Position numbers and translations under genes: made by a program. From NCBI GenBank assembly GCA_004794785.1, contig SJOL01004570.1, forward strand, positions 1 through 64,000: 64,000 nucleotides of DNA. The letters run 5' to 3'. Under the pieces are notes generated by a model that was not told where the DNA came from, made no database searches, and saw only the letters and a program-made list of their open reading frames with translations. Origin of the DNA: Opisthorchis felineus (lineage: Eukaryota > Platyhelminthes > Trematoda > Opisthorchiida > Opisthorchiidae). This document shows positions 1 to 12,100 of the stretch, piece after piece (within the stretch, counting starts at the first letter, position 1; every line of letters begins with the position of its first letter).

Positions 1-180
1 GACAACCAGAAACATAGGAAGCTCTTCTGGGAGCAACTAGGCATAGTGATGACAGTGCATTGCCGTAAAAAATGTTGGCCACGCTTTGCGTGTCAAGAGA
101 GAGAATGTACTCGTCCCAAGTTTTGTGGCGCAACGAGACTGTAAAGGCTTCAAGGATGCCAGGGGAAAGGATGCAGGAGC

Positions 181-1296
181 TTAAGGGGGAGGAGTAGGAG
201 AAGTTTGAGTACTGGTCCAGCTGCAAGTGACAATACAATGGTCGCTATCAGGGAACCTCGGGCCAACTGCAGCGGTAGGACGCAGGCGACCTTTGACAAG
301 GGCAATGTCCAGGGTGTGGGGACCGCGTGTCAGATGCCTTTCAAGCTGGGACCAGCCCTCGACATCAAGTTGGGCAAGCAGAGGCGAAAGGCTCAAAGGG
401 GATTTTTGTACAGACCAGGAGATCCCAGGAATGTTGAGATCACCAACGATTAATTTGTTTGGGTGAGGTTGAGCTTGGGTGTGGAAAAGAAGCGTGGACA
501 GTTGGTTAATCGAGCTAGCTGAATGTGGGGGGGGCATGTATAAACACCCGAGGATGAACGGCGGGTTAGCCCGACAGGCAGAAAGCCAAACAGAGTCTGG
601 AATGCCCGTCAGTAGTGAATCGTCAATGGGGTGAACTTCCATTTCAGTTCTAGAGTATATGAGGCAGCCACCACCACGGCTGTGGGAACGATCAGAACGG
701 AAGATAGTGTATCCCGGAAGAGAGATAAGAGCATCAGGCGTGCTAGGAGAGAGCCACGTCTCGGTGATGCATATGGAGGTTGGACAAGCTATGGTGGAGA
801 TAACTTGGATGTAGTGCAATTTAGGTAAGAGAGAGCGGGTGTTGAGTAGAAGGACAGAAATATTACTAACGGGATCAGAGGACGTAGGTAGGGTGGCTAG
901 TAAAAAGTTGGTAAGCCCGGGGAGGCCGGTATGGAATGGAATAGGGACAGGTGGATCGACAGTTCTCAAATTGGTGAGTGAGGTAGGATCAGTTAAAGAC
1001 GTGTGAGAATAAGATGCTGGGACGTACCGTGATTGGTACGAAGACAGTTTTTGGGTGGCGGTGCAGGTGGTGGGGCTCCGTGGACAAAGAGTCACATCCT
1101 GGGGCTGGTAATCATCTGTAGCAGTGTTATCAACAGCATCAGAGGATGGTACCATATGTGGCAGTTGAACAGAAATAGCGGGAGTAAGGTCACGCAAGAT
1201 GGATTGGCAGGTGCAGTGTTTAATAAAGAGGAAACGAGAGGGTATGACAGAGGCACTAAAAGGGCAGGAGGATCTGTCTTGTAGTGCCTTCAGCAC
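181..1296 (-). pseudogene. ORF2 N-terminus: endonuclease/exonuclease/phosphatase domain of CR1-like LINE
   Basis: The 371-residue reading frame starts with ATG at 1296 and opens with about 145 residues of low-complexity leader. An endonuclease domain follows. Visible catalytic-site motifs are LNTRSL (Asn152), ITETWL (Glu179), RGGGCLIY (about 208-214), VGDLNIPG (Asp286, Asn288) and DSDHCIV (Asp352, His353). These are the metal-binding and nicking residues that cut target DNA for target-primed reverse transcription. All the key residues are present, so the domain is recent enough to look intact. The frame stops at 181, while the homologous linker continues in a different frame below it. That indicates at least one frameshift, so the copy is called a pseudogene. 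Confidence 0.88.
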
Positions 1297-1724
1297 CGAA
1301 TCTTGAAGGGCGGGGGTACTGGTAGCAAAACTGGGCTGACTGGAGGAGATGAAGTAAGAGGTTTATAGTAAGGGATGCAAGATATGGGGTGGGGACAGGG
1401 TGCAGCGAGGAAGCTAGTGGTGTAATCAAACTCTCTGAGACGAGTGGGCTCCGTTCAGGGTGAACAGGAATCCTCTGCTTTGGTTGTGGAAGAGAGAACT
1501 CTGGGATGGGAAGACGAGAAATAGTTGAAGGTCGTAGAGGTGGGGCTGCACGTGACTTCGGAAGAGGCGGGGGCTGCGGTGGAGTAGGTAGTTGCCGAAA
1601 AGGGATCCCAGGCAAATAATACGCTGGTGGCCAGGGGGGTGGAACTTGATAGGGGCTAAGATTAGGTAATAGTAGTTGTGGTTTAGATATCCTGCCAAGG
1701 GACTGGGTTGCACGGTCTGAGGGG

Positions 1725-3174
1725 CTACCGATGTCTGTGTGGAATTTGGGGCATATTAAGCTTTGTAGACGAAGGGCGAAGAGCAGGAACTCGGGGAGAT
1801 AGTGTGGGAGAAGGAGTTACGATACGAGGCTTTGATAGCAGATGTTTGAGCTCGAGGAAGCGCTTTGGTGGGGAGACACGAAGTGCCATTAGGTCAGCAG
1901 GTCTGGAGGAAAAACTTGTGCTGGAGGAAAAAACCTGTGCTGTCATCCTCGACTGCAGCCTCACGTCCGGGCTGATGAGATACCGTATCTGGTGAATCAG
2001 CAGTCAATCTTGTTGGCGTGATGGAGGTCAGAGATGACATAGATGGGTGCACAAGGGTAGAAGTGGAGGGCTCATGGTCATGAGCGTGGGGTGCAGGGCC
2101 TGGAGCCAACAGGCAGGTTGGTGCTACGCGACGGCACGAGTAAGCACCACAATATGGCGACCTTAAAGGATCATTGACGGAGTGTTGGGAATTTTGGGGT
2201 AACACGTCAACTCCAGCATCATTTGGGGCAGTTGGAGGCCCGGCTGGCCTGTAACCGGCTTTAGTGTTATCGGGGGCGGCTGGGGGCTCCACAGAAATAG
2301 ATGCAAGTGGATTGGAGGCCGGGTCGATTTCCAGACTCAGCACACTGTTATTTGAATCGGAGGGTCCTCGACCATTACTCGTACATTCGTCAACGGCAGT
2401 CCGGCTTGCGTAGTTGCCTTTGGTCGCATGTGAAGTCTGTGATTGGGTGACGCCAGGAGTATTGATTGCTGTAGATGGGTGAAGGGAAGAGGGATCCGAT
2501 TGGCAGCTTTCAGTGGTCAATTTTAGGGATTTGGGTGGTGGGCTTTTAATAAGCTGTCTTTGATGTCGAGTGCGAGCAGCTTTGACCTTAGCTGTTTTGA
2601 GTTTTGGGGTAGAGGAGAGGAGGACCTGGGATGCCAGTAGGCGTGCGGCATCGTTTTCGTCCTTGAATCGCATCAATATCATCAGGGACGGTTTCGACTT
2701 TCGGAGTCGTCGAACTGTGCAGACAGTGTTAGGCATGCTACATGCCGTTAGGAGAGCAGCTTTTATGAGTTCAAGGGGTATGTGATCTGGAGTATTGCAT
2801 AGTAAGACCTGGTGACGGCACTCCAAACGCCGACAAATCTCAGAGGCAAGTGTGTCAATGAGAATCGATGCTTTTTCAAGATTTGACGGATCACATGCTG
2901 CGTCAGGATTCAGAAGGCAAGCAATTGACCGTATACTTCGGAAGGAAGCTAGTTCTTTTTCCATCCTGTGCACACAGGCTCTGAGATTAGCTAGATCTGT
3001 GTGAATCCGAGATTCTTCTAGTAGGGGTGACGGAGGATGGCTGTTGTGTGAGACGGGAAGGGAGATATCGGTCAGTACGACCGAACAGTCTGAAGTGACT
3101 CGCGGTGCTCTGTCGACCGACTTTGAAGAGTGATGGGACTGAATACCAGGCCTTTTGGTAGCGAGGCGCCTCTT
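1725..3174 (-). pseudogene. ORF1-like protein of the CR1-like LINE
   Basis: The frame is open from about 3174 down to 1894. Its first ATG is at 2973, but the same frame is open for about 65 codons upstream without an ATG. The N-terminal part has helical, charged segments (LANLRACVHRMEKELASF). A basic stretch follows (KLKTAKVKAARTRHQRQL), then a long Ser/Pro/Asn-rich tail. This fits a nucleic-acid-binding ORF1 of a two-ORF LINE, although I see no zinc knuckle. Near 1930 the frame shifts into a second open segment (to 1725), followed by proline-rich segments down to about 1300. No enzymatic role is inferred. The assignment comes mainly from its position upstream of ORF2. Confidence 0.6.
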
Positions 3175-3240
3175 TCAAAACAATGAGAGGAGGGATGATA
3201 GGGAATCAGGGTCTAACAACCGCTTAGAGGAAGACGGGAG

Positions 3241-5671
3241 TGGTGGCATTATCCGATTCGATTAAGGTAGTAGTGAGCCTCGCTGGAATGGTGCTTGCAA
3301 GCTTATAATTCAAAGAAGCCTAATCAAGCGGGAATGGGTTGGAGGGATAGTTGAGTGCGGTTAAAGATGAGGTGTCCTAAATAGGTTGTTAAATGCTATA
3401 CTATAAGTAAGTAAAACGCCACGGTCGGGCGACGTTCCAAAAAATATTTTACAACACCTGACCTTGAGATTCAAGCGGCGCTACAGCCAGAGTGACTATT
3501 TTTCCTCTCGATCTGTTGACAGAACCACGATAAGAAATGTACTGAATGTGTATATCAAAAGTAACTGATCCAAGTCCCACACAAGAATGAGCGAGCCGGG
3601 GTTTAACTGGAAATTGAGATAACAAGTGATGTAAGTAGCGTCGGTTGGAGGTAAACTGACTGAGACGGACGAGACTTCCAGTGCGCGGATTCCTCTAGCA
3701 GTGACTTTCACATTCCCACCCCGGGGCAGTGAACTCGAAGGTGTCACAGAGAAAGTGCACACTTAATTGTTTTTTTCTGGGTTCCAACAGCCCTTTCATC
3801 CAGGGTGAAATCTTATGACAATCCGGTTAATGTACGTTTAGAAGCCCATAGATCCGGATGACAGAAATGCCGGTTGGGCTGGGACTTCCCAATTGTACAT
3901 TCGTTATGCATCCTCTGCAGTTGAGATGTTTCAGGCCGTCAACGAACTGCGTCTCTATTTTTATCGTCATATGGTTCGGTTGCTCCCCTCAACGTATATT
4001 GATCACAGCAGCGCAGAATTCTCAACGCAATCATTTTTATTAGGAAAGACTGCCAGATATTTTAGTTGTTCTGGTAAAAATCGCTAGGTTTTCTCCTGCG
4101 GATCCGTGACGGACCGCAACAAGTATCACTACGTTGATCCACGCGATCCTTTATCTTGAGCAATTGTCCCCTCGCCAGTGAAGGGATTCCTTATAACGGT
4201 AAATAAAGAGTTGGTGTAGCATTCCCCATACTTTCCAGGCAGCTACCGACATCCGCGACTTCAGGGCCAAAACCAAACTCCCCAGGAGCTCTCAGGAACC
4301 CATGTATATGTTCACCCCCAAAACCCTCTATTCCTTTTTGCTTCTTTAATAACATTCCCCGAAGACTGGTGTTTAGATCACCTCTGATCTTTTCTTTTTT
4401 ATGATGACTGTCCGCTCCTTCAATGGGGCTACCAGATTAATTAACTGAGCTTTCCGTAGGCTAGATTAGTCCCATTGCATTGTGCTGCACCACACTTTTG
4501 TCCACGCCCTTGATATGGTGCCGAGGCATTCTATTTTCATCCTGGCTAAAACACGACTTTACCATGTCCAAATATCTAAAAAGTAAACAAAATCCTAAAC
4601 TGCGGAAATTTCTGCTGCTCTCCGGAGCTTCCCATACTCCGAACGAGTCCTGCAGCCAAACCTGTTCACCCTGAAATGCCATAGGTTTTGAAGGTGTCTT
4701 ATGTGCAAATTCAACAACGTTCACTCGCGTCCGTTATTAATTTTTCATCCTCGCTCACAAAGTTAACCTCCGGGGTAGCGGTCCCAAACTCTTTCAAAAC
4801 ACGCCAATCAATCGATCGGGTAAAACCTTTTTCCTCTCGTTACTGTTCCGCTCTGGAATTAAATGCTAGATGAGACGGATCGCTCCTTCTTCCTTGCTGC
4901 CTTTGGGCCTGACAGTGGCGGCCCTGTCGCCGTAACTGTCTTGACCCTTCTCTCGTACCTCACCACTTCCAGCCCTTTCACATATTTTGCTGTTTCCCCT
5001 TCATACTACTTCCATTGCCCATTGTCAAAAGCCTTCCGGGTAAACGCTTGTAATCACATTTCCGATTTCTGTCTGGTTTAAATCTTGACTCCTCTCAAAT
5101 TATAGGATACCATCTCTGTAACCTCTTCCCTGTCTAGGATAAGAAAGGCCAAGGTATCACAAAGCCTTTTAAGGCCTACAATTACAAGTGATGGAGCCCA
5201 GTTCCCTTCTCTCACTTTCTCGGATGCGCAAACGTAATGTCTGTCCGGAAGTCACGAACAAACGAGCCTAGTCTGTAAGCCATTGGTTTCCCACTTGTTT
5301 GCGGACCTACTAAACGTACTGAAACTACAGTCAATAATATTAACGTTTATTTTAAAAGAGCATGATCAAAAACATAAAAAGTAGATGCAAGCGATGGGTA
5401 AAGAAGGGTTACAGGAGAGTTTTGGATAAGAAGAGAAGCGTTCATTCTAAGCTGTGCCACCAACAGTTCCAGTCAGACAAGATAAATCCCAAAGTATATG
5501 GGAGCGTTTGGTATAGAAACGCGTGTGTAACGACCAACAACCGAATAAAGGACAAACAACGCTAAATGCTCTTCAGGGCGAGGTAAGCGCTACCACGGTC
5601 GAGGCTCGCACATCAGGCACAGTGTCCGTCAGACTGGGTGTGGTGTGAGAGATAATGGCAAGAATGTACAC
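3241..5671. other. No gene recognised
   Basis: I see only short open frames without recognisable domains or convincing splice-bounded exons. The 88-residue minus frame at 3496-3762 and the plus frames near 4480-5080 match no family I know. The base composition resembles the rest of the non-coding sequence. Confidence 0.6.
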
Positions 5672-6898
5672 TCAACGCCATATACCACGCACAAAATCAT
5701 TATAAGTACGCAGAGGGCTCACAATGGCAAGCAAACACAGTTCACTGACTGTGACCTTAGGAAGTCTCAGTCCACCGACAGCCTCGACGGATCGGGGGCA
5801 GCAGATGCCTCGATAAAAACTGATCATCGGTTGGTGGACCAAAAAGTCGACGTCACAATCGATTGCGGGTAGGTCTGAGATTATGGCAGGGGGATATTCA
5901 TCAGCACCATACTTCTGCTTCTTCTCATTCCACACGGTCATTCCGAGCTCATCCGTGATTATGCTTATGCCTATCATAGTTGCTCGACGCTTCCGAACAG
6001 TGATTCGGTCGGGCTTGTTGAACGACATCGACGTAGATGCTCTCAACTCCACAAAGCCGGCTTTTCCCATTTGAAGGGGACGTTTCGCGCGTTCTTCTGC
6101 AACCCGATTATGGCGAGCACATCTAGCATCATGCGTGGTCTAGGAGGACTGCAAAATGTGCATCAAACTCTCCGGTTGGCCACAGTTTTTACGACAGAAG
6201 CTCGTCTGGCTACCATCACCGCACAGAGCGTCTCTAAATCCCGTCCTAAGCAGGTTGCATCGGAGCTGGATACCGCGGATAAATATCCTAGGAAGCACTC
6301 GTTCTGGAATTACAAGCAGTAGATTCAAGAGAGGCGAGGCGACCAACTCCCGTAGACCGCGACCATCAATGCTGTTGTACAGACTATCGCCCCAAGCGGC
6401 CACCAGCTCTTCCTTTGTGTTTTCACTTGCATTTTGGACCCGGATCGGAAGGCTGAGATCTTGAACAACCTTACAAGATGCGGAATCATTGACAACATTG
6501 CGTAGTACTCGGCACTGGGTAGACAGAAGCTTTTCCATACGCACTCTCTTTTGCATCAGGATGGTTGCACTCAGACTGGGGATACCAAGTCCCAGATGTT
6601 GTTTACCGGCGCGGATGTAGCTGATCGGGGTGTCCTTCGGAAGATTTGGCCAACCACGAATAGATCACCTGATGTATTTGTCCAGCCTTTTGAGCGTGTT
6701 TCGGTGGCTTCAACGGGGCGCGGGTCAGCTGCTGTCGATGTTTTCAGACTCCTTTCCACTTGAAAGTAAAGGGGAATACGTCACGGTGTCCATCGGATCC
6801 AGAGGGCTGAGTAGTTTCTCGGCGAAGTAAAATGGTTCGACTTAGACCGTTGTCGCCCGATGTTTCCTGTTCCCGCAAATCACAATCATTTCCATCTT
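5672..6898 (-). pseudogene. R2-like C-terminal region: knuckle and restriction-like endonuclease, inactivated
   Basis: One frame interrupted by stops gives LPKDTPISYIRAG and LGLGIPSL, then the RGIQLRCNLLRTG motif, then CRKNCGQPESLMHILQSS. This is the R2 Cys-Cys-His knuckle with one inserted residue and the last Cys lost. After a single stop codon at about 6140 the frame resumes with ARCARHNRVAEE and the restriction-like endonuclease core, NKPDRITVRKR...MIGISI...EKKQKY. In active proteins the second catalytic acid sits in an I-D-V/I stretch. Here it is Gly, so the nuclease is dead. Confidence 0.82.
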
Positions 6899-8130
6899 TC
6901 AGGAGTTGATCTTCATACCAGCTCTTCCCAACTCGGCCGGAGCAACTTCAGGCTTTTCTTTAAGGTGAGCCTGACTTTCTTCACACACCACCCAGTCGTT
7001 AGCACAGGCAAAACCATCCACTAATGTGTCATGAAACTGGTATCCCAGTTGCGGCATAACACTCCACTCCTCCATTGCTATGATGAATAATAATTGGGAG
7101 ATTGGACCTCCATGCCTTATACCTCTGTGGCGGTGAGCCATGGAATTGGGGAAGCCTGCTACAGCATTCTGATAGGACTGCGATCTACCGAACCAGAGGT
7201 GACGGTGCTCCAAACGCCTTGGCAGATCTGACGATTGTGTCATGCGAAACCGAATCAAACGCTTTCGAGATGTCAACAAACACCAAGCTGAGGTTAGAAA
7301 AAGTCACTGAAGGGTGACGGAGCAGGGTACGTAACAGCGGTTAGCTTCCAAACAACCGTCTCGATATGGAAATGGAAACAGGAGTGGGGGCATTTTCAAT
7401 CTACGATTCCAGCGATCGGTAAGCACCTTATGAAAGCACCGGACAAGAACGGATGACATAGAGATCGGTCTCAGTTGGTCCTGTGAAGTCGGATTTGTAA
7501 CCTTCAGAACTTGGGTAATACCAGCACGACACAGATATTGCGGACGATCCCCAGATAATAAGAGTAGTTTGAAATACCCAGACAGCTCGTTGGAATTGAA
7601 CTGGTGAATTATCCTGGGCTGTGCTTGTCCAGACCTGGGGGTGCTTGTCCAGTAAACGGACCATACGGCCAACTTCCTCATCTGTAGTTGGCTCCAACAA
7701 ACACTAATCGGATGGTAACAATGCACGACTTGGCCGGCCATGAACGTGTTTTGGAGCAGAGTCCGCCCAGGGGTAGGCCGCATCTGCCTTTGTACAGGTC
7801 CTTCCGTGACCTGTCCATCACAGCAGACGCTGCAACGTTCCGTCTTTGGCGGTATAGGGTCTGGATGGCGGCGTATTTGGCTCGGTGGATCTGGTTTCGG
7901 TTGGCCAGCACCCGATAAGCTGGCTGACGACAGCGTCGGGATACGGTTTTCCAGGTGTGTGAAAATATCTTGGAGGCGTGGAATTCCAGAAGCCACAGGA
8001 GTTGCCCCAGTGTCATGAAGCCAGACTGCAACCCTTGATAAAATGCCAGAAGGTTAACACAGGCAGGCGAGGTGTCAGCATGGGATTCAAAGAGTGACAC
8101 GGCGCAATCCATGACACGTTTAAACAGCAC
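6899..8130 (-). pseudogene. R2-like reverse transcriptase domain, inactivated
   Basis: Successive minus-strand frames give the R2-type RT landmarks. They are KYAAIQTLYRQRRNVAASAV (about 7.83 kb), QLRPISMSSVLVRCFHKVL (about 7.45 kb), VDISKAFDSVSHD (about 7.25 kb, in a shifted frame, with the first catalytic Asp intact), and RGIRHGGPISQLLF (about 7.12 kb, for the usual RGVRQGDPLSPLLF). At about 7.0 kb FACANDWVV replaces the F-A-x-A-D-D box. The first Asp of the catalytic pair is therefore Asn, and together with the frameshifts this means no active enzyme can be made. Confidence 0.82.
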
Positions 8131-8624
8131 GCCCTAGTCATCGGCTTCTGACGAGTAGGACGGTGTTTGACCGATCGTTTGGCCAGGGACACGAGACGAG
8201 TATCCGTCCTGTTGTGCTTGCCAGTTAAGCACCCGTAACATGGCTTCGATGCTGATACCCGATCATCCAGGAAGAGAATCCTCCAATCTCGCGAACAGCG
8301 TGCCTTTCTTGTCACAAGACTGATATAAATTGTTAGCTGGGCGCAGGAATGATTGTGACATTTGTTGGCCCAGCGGACACCGGAATTCTTCACTGGGCCA
8401 AGCTTATCTGCATTATGCTGGGTGGGATGTGCATACCGGTGGTGTTGACTCAGGCCAATCTTCGTCGGTACTAGACGGGACCAGTCAGCGCAGGCCAACT
8501 GGGCGACCACCCTCGTACCAACACTTTTATGGACGTGAGTTCGACGGTGGGCTGCCAAGCTAGTTGGAACTGGTGCGGAGGGGCCAGATGATTCGTATTG
8601 TACATTATCGAAAGTAAACAGCAC
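8013..8624 (-). pseudogene. R2-like N-terminal zinc-finger region
   Basis: The translation shows two degenerate C2H2 finger halves: SLAAHRRTHVH, then IGLSQHHRYAHP. The second is the signature of R2-type N-terminal fingers that bind target DNA. A RWANKC segment follows, where R2 proteins have a conserved RW. The cysteine pairs upstream of the histidines are damaged: ACADW stands where C-x2-C is expected, and no pair is left in the first finger. Part of this frame (below about 8300) reads through in the wrong register, and the adjacent frame at 8130-7678 carries the homologous continuation. Confidence 0.7.
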
Positions 8625-9001
8625 ACTGAAACCAGATAGGGGGATCTGCTTGCCGAACTCTTAGCTCACCCAGGCTGACGTCATGGCTACCCAGTCGGTA
8701 CCACGGGGAGATGGTTCAACGCGCCGGCTCGGTACATCTACAACTACCTTTAGTAAACAACAGCCGTTTATATCACTTACAGTCAATCGTACCGGGACCG
8801 TGAGCAGAATCGAGTGCGTTCTGATCGTAGTTTACGCTCCCGAGCTCCTACTGGTATACGTCCCTACTGAACCTATCGTATTTTTTGAACCAATCAGAAC
8901 GTTCGGCTCACCTCGACCCAGACACTTCTTCCTGGAGTCCTTTGCTGACTTTCCTTGAAATATGCAGGTCTGGTTATTTTTTCAACTCACGCTTTTTGCA
9001 G
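8625..9001 (+). other. ORC3: Sequence between R2-like remnant and first visible ORC3 exon
   Basis: This stretch should contain the promoter and any first exon of ORC3. An open frame starting with ATG at 8683 (MATQSVPRGDG...) is the nearest start candidate, but its reading frame does not join the 9002 exon without an intron I cannot place. The last 30 bases form a strong polypyrimidine tract ending in TTTTTGCAG at 9001. Confidence 0.4.
8676..8683. promoter_or_regulatory. CRE-type palindrome TGACGTCA near ORC3 5' end
   Basis: This is a perfect 8-base cAMP-response-element palindrome that ends on the A of the ATG at 8683, about 320 bases upstream of the first assigned ORC3 exon. CREB/ATF proteins bind this octamer in animals. 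A role here is inferred from position alone, and the octamer occurs elsewhere in the window. Confidence 0.3.
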
Positions 9002-9134
9002 AGTATTAGCATTTCCAGCGGACATTCTGGAGGTAATTGTCTTAGACCAAAAACATTCTTTAGCTTCACACGCTGAAAGCCACGGATACTCACTTTACCA
9101 AGAAGCATGGATGTCCCTCAAACATGCGATCGAT
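9002..9134 (+). CDS. ORC3: ORC3 exon (first recognised, N-terminal)
   Basis: The acceptor is TTTTTGCAG at 9001 and the donor is GTACGT at 9135. The frame in use reads ...[17 protein letters not shown], matching the N-terminal helix of ORC3 that contains a YQ-x-x-W pattern. Upstream of that motif the homology fades, and one frame over there is [13 protein letters not shown]. The exact 5' limit and entry phase are therefore uncertain. Confidence 0.65.
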
Positions 9135-12100
9135 GTACGTCTCAGTTTTACCACTGACTACCTCCTAAGGCCGATCTTAGCCAGGTCTCTGGATTCATTT
9201 TCCAAAAAATCGACCGATTCATTCAGAACAATCACGAAAACTGGCTTATTGCCAGCGGATTGACCCCTGCGGGTCAGTTAAATGATACCGATTTCTTCCC
9301 AGGTGTCCGAACCGGGCAGATCCCTACCGCTCTCTTATTAGCTGGGGTGAACACTCCAGACCACAACCTCATATATCGGCAAATTTTCTCGTCGGTATGG
9401 ATGCAAAATGGTCGTGTTGCTTTGATCAACCCTGGCACGGACACAGCTTCCTCTCGTCTGCTTGTCGCGTCCGTCGTCAAACAGTTCCTGCAGCCTGACA
9501 GTGACACCATTGGAGCACTAAACCCAGGTTTCCCGCACACAGTTCTTCTAGATGATGAGGAGCTATTTACTCAAGATAATTCTCTTCATGTAGGTTCTGA
9601 AATCTTTCACTCACCAATTTTATGCATGGTGGGAGTCGTGTTTGGACCCCTTCGTTGAAGTTCTTGTAACAGCTCCGGCCCGCCGTTCATTGAGATTTTA
9701 CTCAGTGTGGTCCATGTTATGAAGATGGCCTTCCCTCCTATTTTTGTGTTATCAGTTGTAGCTGTTCAGATTCATTTGAGTGGAAGCATGCGATGTTTAC
9801 TGTCTTCCGGCTGATTTCTGGGCTAAACAGCCTTTAGGGTCAATGGATCTGTGTTGAAAGGTCGCTGGGAGGGGATGGAACCGCTTTTTTGGTATTCTGC
9901 TTCATTCCAGGCTATCCAGGTTATTTGACTCGCTGTCCCTCTCCGATAGTTTCACTCACGGTAGTTGCTCACGGATGAGGATCCTGCAGTCATTAGCTTT
10001 AAGAACCGTACAGTGGTCATAGCTGCCACAGTTTCCTTCACCGATGATTTGGGGTAGGTAACTGCGCGGTGGCCGTAGGAAAAAAATAATTATCTTGCAC
10101 CCTGAAATTTTTTGGAGATGCACTAGAGGAAAAACCATTTCAACAAATGTCTGTCAAGATCAGAGTTTACACTGCGGTAGTACGATCCATACTGCTTTAT
10201 GGATTAGGGACGTGGCCTGTACGCGCTGAGGACACAAGAAAGATGTCACTGTTTGACCATCGCTGTCTACGGAGCATTGGTCGAGTTTAGTGGGTACATC
10301 GGATTAACAATGCTGAGGTACGCCAAATGGTCCTAGGAAGAAGGAAATCTAGATCGTCTGCCTCGCAAAGCTCTTTTCGCCCAGCCTTGTACTGAGTAGA
10401 AGCGACCGAGAGGTGGACAGTGTTTGACCTGCCAACGAAGAATGAAAACACTAACCAGCAAACTGAGCCGAGTCGACAACTGCCGTCTCCCTTTGATGAG
10501 GAACCCGGGACTCAACTCATCAATGGTTAATGACACTGTCAGAAATGACCTAATCGCGCAGTCAGTGACGCTCTTGCATCAAAGCTATTGCCTTCAGCGC
10601 GTAGCTACGCTGTTCCCGAACCAACTAAACATGCCACCGCCTCCAAGACTTGGTTGTATATCCCGCACTCTCCCACTTTCAGGTGATCGAAACTGTAGCA
10701 GCTGGAACCAATGTGCCTATGGTACACGGTTTATAGCGGATAAATTGAATTGAAATGACAGCAATACAATACGCACTGTAGTTTGATACACCTGTCCATT
10801 GAGACCCATTGAAATGCTTTTTTGACGCCACAAGTGGCGCAAAGTGCCAAACGCACTTCTGGCTTCTGAGATTGGTGCAATGGTGGCCGGTTTAATTGTT
10901 GAAAGTGATAAACCCAACTATTCATTAGCTTTTTTTGGGGAATAGGGGAGTCGGTTTTCTCGCTTATATCGCTCACCTGAAACCTTTTTAGGCCTATTGG
11001 GTGTATCAGCTGGAATAGTTCGCACTTTCTTGATTTCTCCATCTCAATTTTCTCCCTTTGGACAGAGGCTTTTTTCACCTGACGCCTGACAGTTCATCAA
11101 GCCTTGCTGCACTCTCTACCAGTAGAACAATTTAAGTGTTGCTCGAGACCCAGTGCCTAGATGTAGTTCGTTGCGCTGTTCCATGAGCATAGCGCCCGGC
11201 ATCTTGCAGGGTTATGGACAGCACTTTCCAGTAACGGTCAACACCAGAAGGCTTATTGTCCTTAATGGACTCTAGTAGATGGTTTTGGTAGGTTTGCATG
11301 ATATTAGGGTCCTAGGGCCAGGCGAGATGTGCGCTCTTTGTGCGTCCCCGAAAAGCGCAGAGGGATACAGCGCCGGTAAGCGCATGATCAGAATCTATAT
11401 AGATGATCCAGAATGAGTGACAATCAGTAATTGGACCACACCATCTGTATTTAGTGACGGTGGGGTTTACCCGCTTGTATGTGGGAGCACAAATGGGGTT
11501 CGTTTTTTCGGAAGTTAATGATGCACAGAAATAGTCGGTGGTCAGCACACAACTACAACAAGCTTTCGCCTTAGGCGGACTAAGTACGCCGCTGCTATGT
11601 AAGAAATACTATATGGCAGTGGTTGTCAACTCATTTCACGCGACGCACCCCGTTTTAGTGGGTGGTGAGAGGTCATCCTTCACTTAACGAAGCAAAATAT
11701 TCTAGCTGTTACGAAAACTCAGTGGTGGATCACCTGATAAGTCCCAATCAAGATGAAAATCCCAGCGGGTTGCTCCTCAGAACTAACCACATTCCGTTTG
11801 TGTAACTAGAATCATCACAACTACCACTATTTTGTAAATGCTTTACAAGTTCGAACGCGAGTCAAACCGTTGCTACTGATACTTCCCATTCTATTTGACC
11901 TCATCTGCCTGTATTTCGTGGGGCGGTGAGAATTCTCAGTTCCATGGAACAAAGAACGTCGACTAAAAGAACTAAGGCGTTCAGATGTTTCCAGCTGTGA
12001 TGTGCTGCCGAATCAGAGAAAGTCGGCCAAAAATTAGTCACACGTTGGACGGAGCATTTTCCCGTACATTTAGGGGGACCAGAATGTGTTTGTTGCCCGT

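Larger units (their letters stand above)
1..3240 (-). mobile_element. CR1-like non-LTR retrotransposon (LINE), 5' half, truncated by window edge
   Basis: This minus-strand LINE reads from about 3240 down to 1. It has a decayed ORF1 (about 3174-1725) followed by an ORF2 that begins at 1296 with an AP-like endonuclease domain. Below 181 the linker between endonuclease and reverse transcriptase continues in another frame: WDEYILSLD followed by an APRR motif, typical of this family. The reverse transcriptase would lie left of base 1 and is not visible. The 5' boundary near 3240 is approximate because I found no target-site duplication. Assignment to the CR1 clade rests on the endonuclease motifs and the two-ORF layout. 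Confidence 0.85.
5672..8624 (-). mobile_element. R2-like non-LTR retrotransposon remnant with restriction-like endonuclease
   Basis: A single-ORF LINE lies on the minus strand and reads from 8624 to 5672 with stops and frameshifts. In order it has a C2H2 zinc-finger N-terminus (8.6-8.3 kb), a reverse transcriptase (about 8.1-6.9 kb), a thumb/linker, a Cys-Cys-His-type knuckle (about 6.2 kb) and a restriction-like endonuclease (about 6.07-5.85 kb). Much of the protein (7996-7304, 7279-6899, 6898-6557, 6556-5672) stays in one frame interrupted by stop codons, so the copy is decayed but collinear. The length of about 2.95 kb is a little short for R2. Nothing here resembles rDNA, which is the usual R2 target. 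Confidence 0.85.

Noticed and set aside
1033..1284. Several + strand open frames across 205-2785
   Set aside because: They are shadows of the minus-strand CR1-like LINE and show no motifs of their own.
1971..1998. CTGATGAGATACCGTATC, a hammerhead-like core with a perfect stem II hairpin
   Set aside because: The GAAA block and stem I are absent, and the site lies inside LINE coding sequence, so it is taken as chance.
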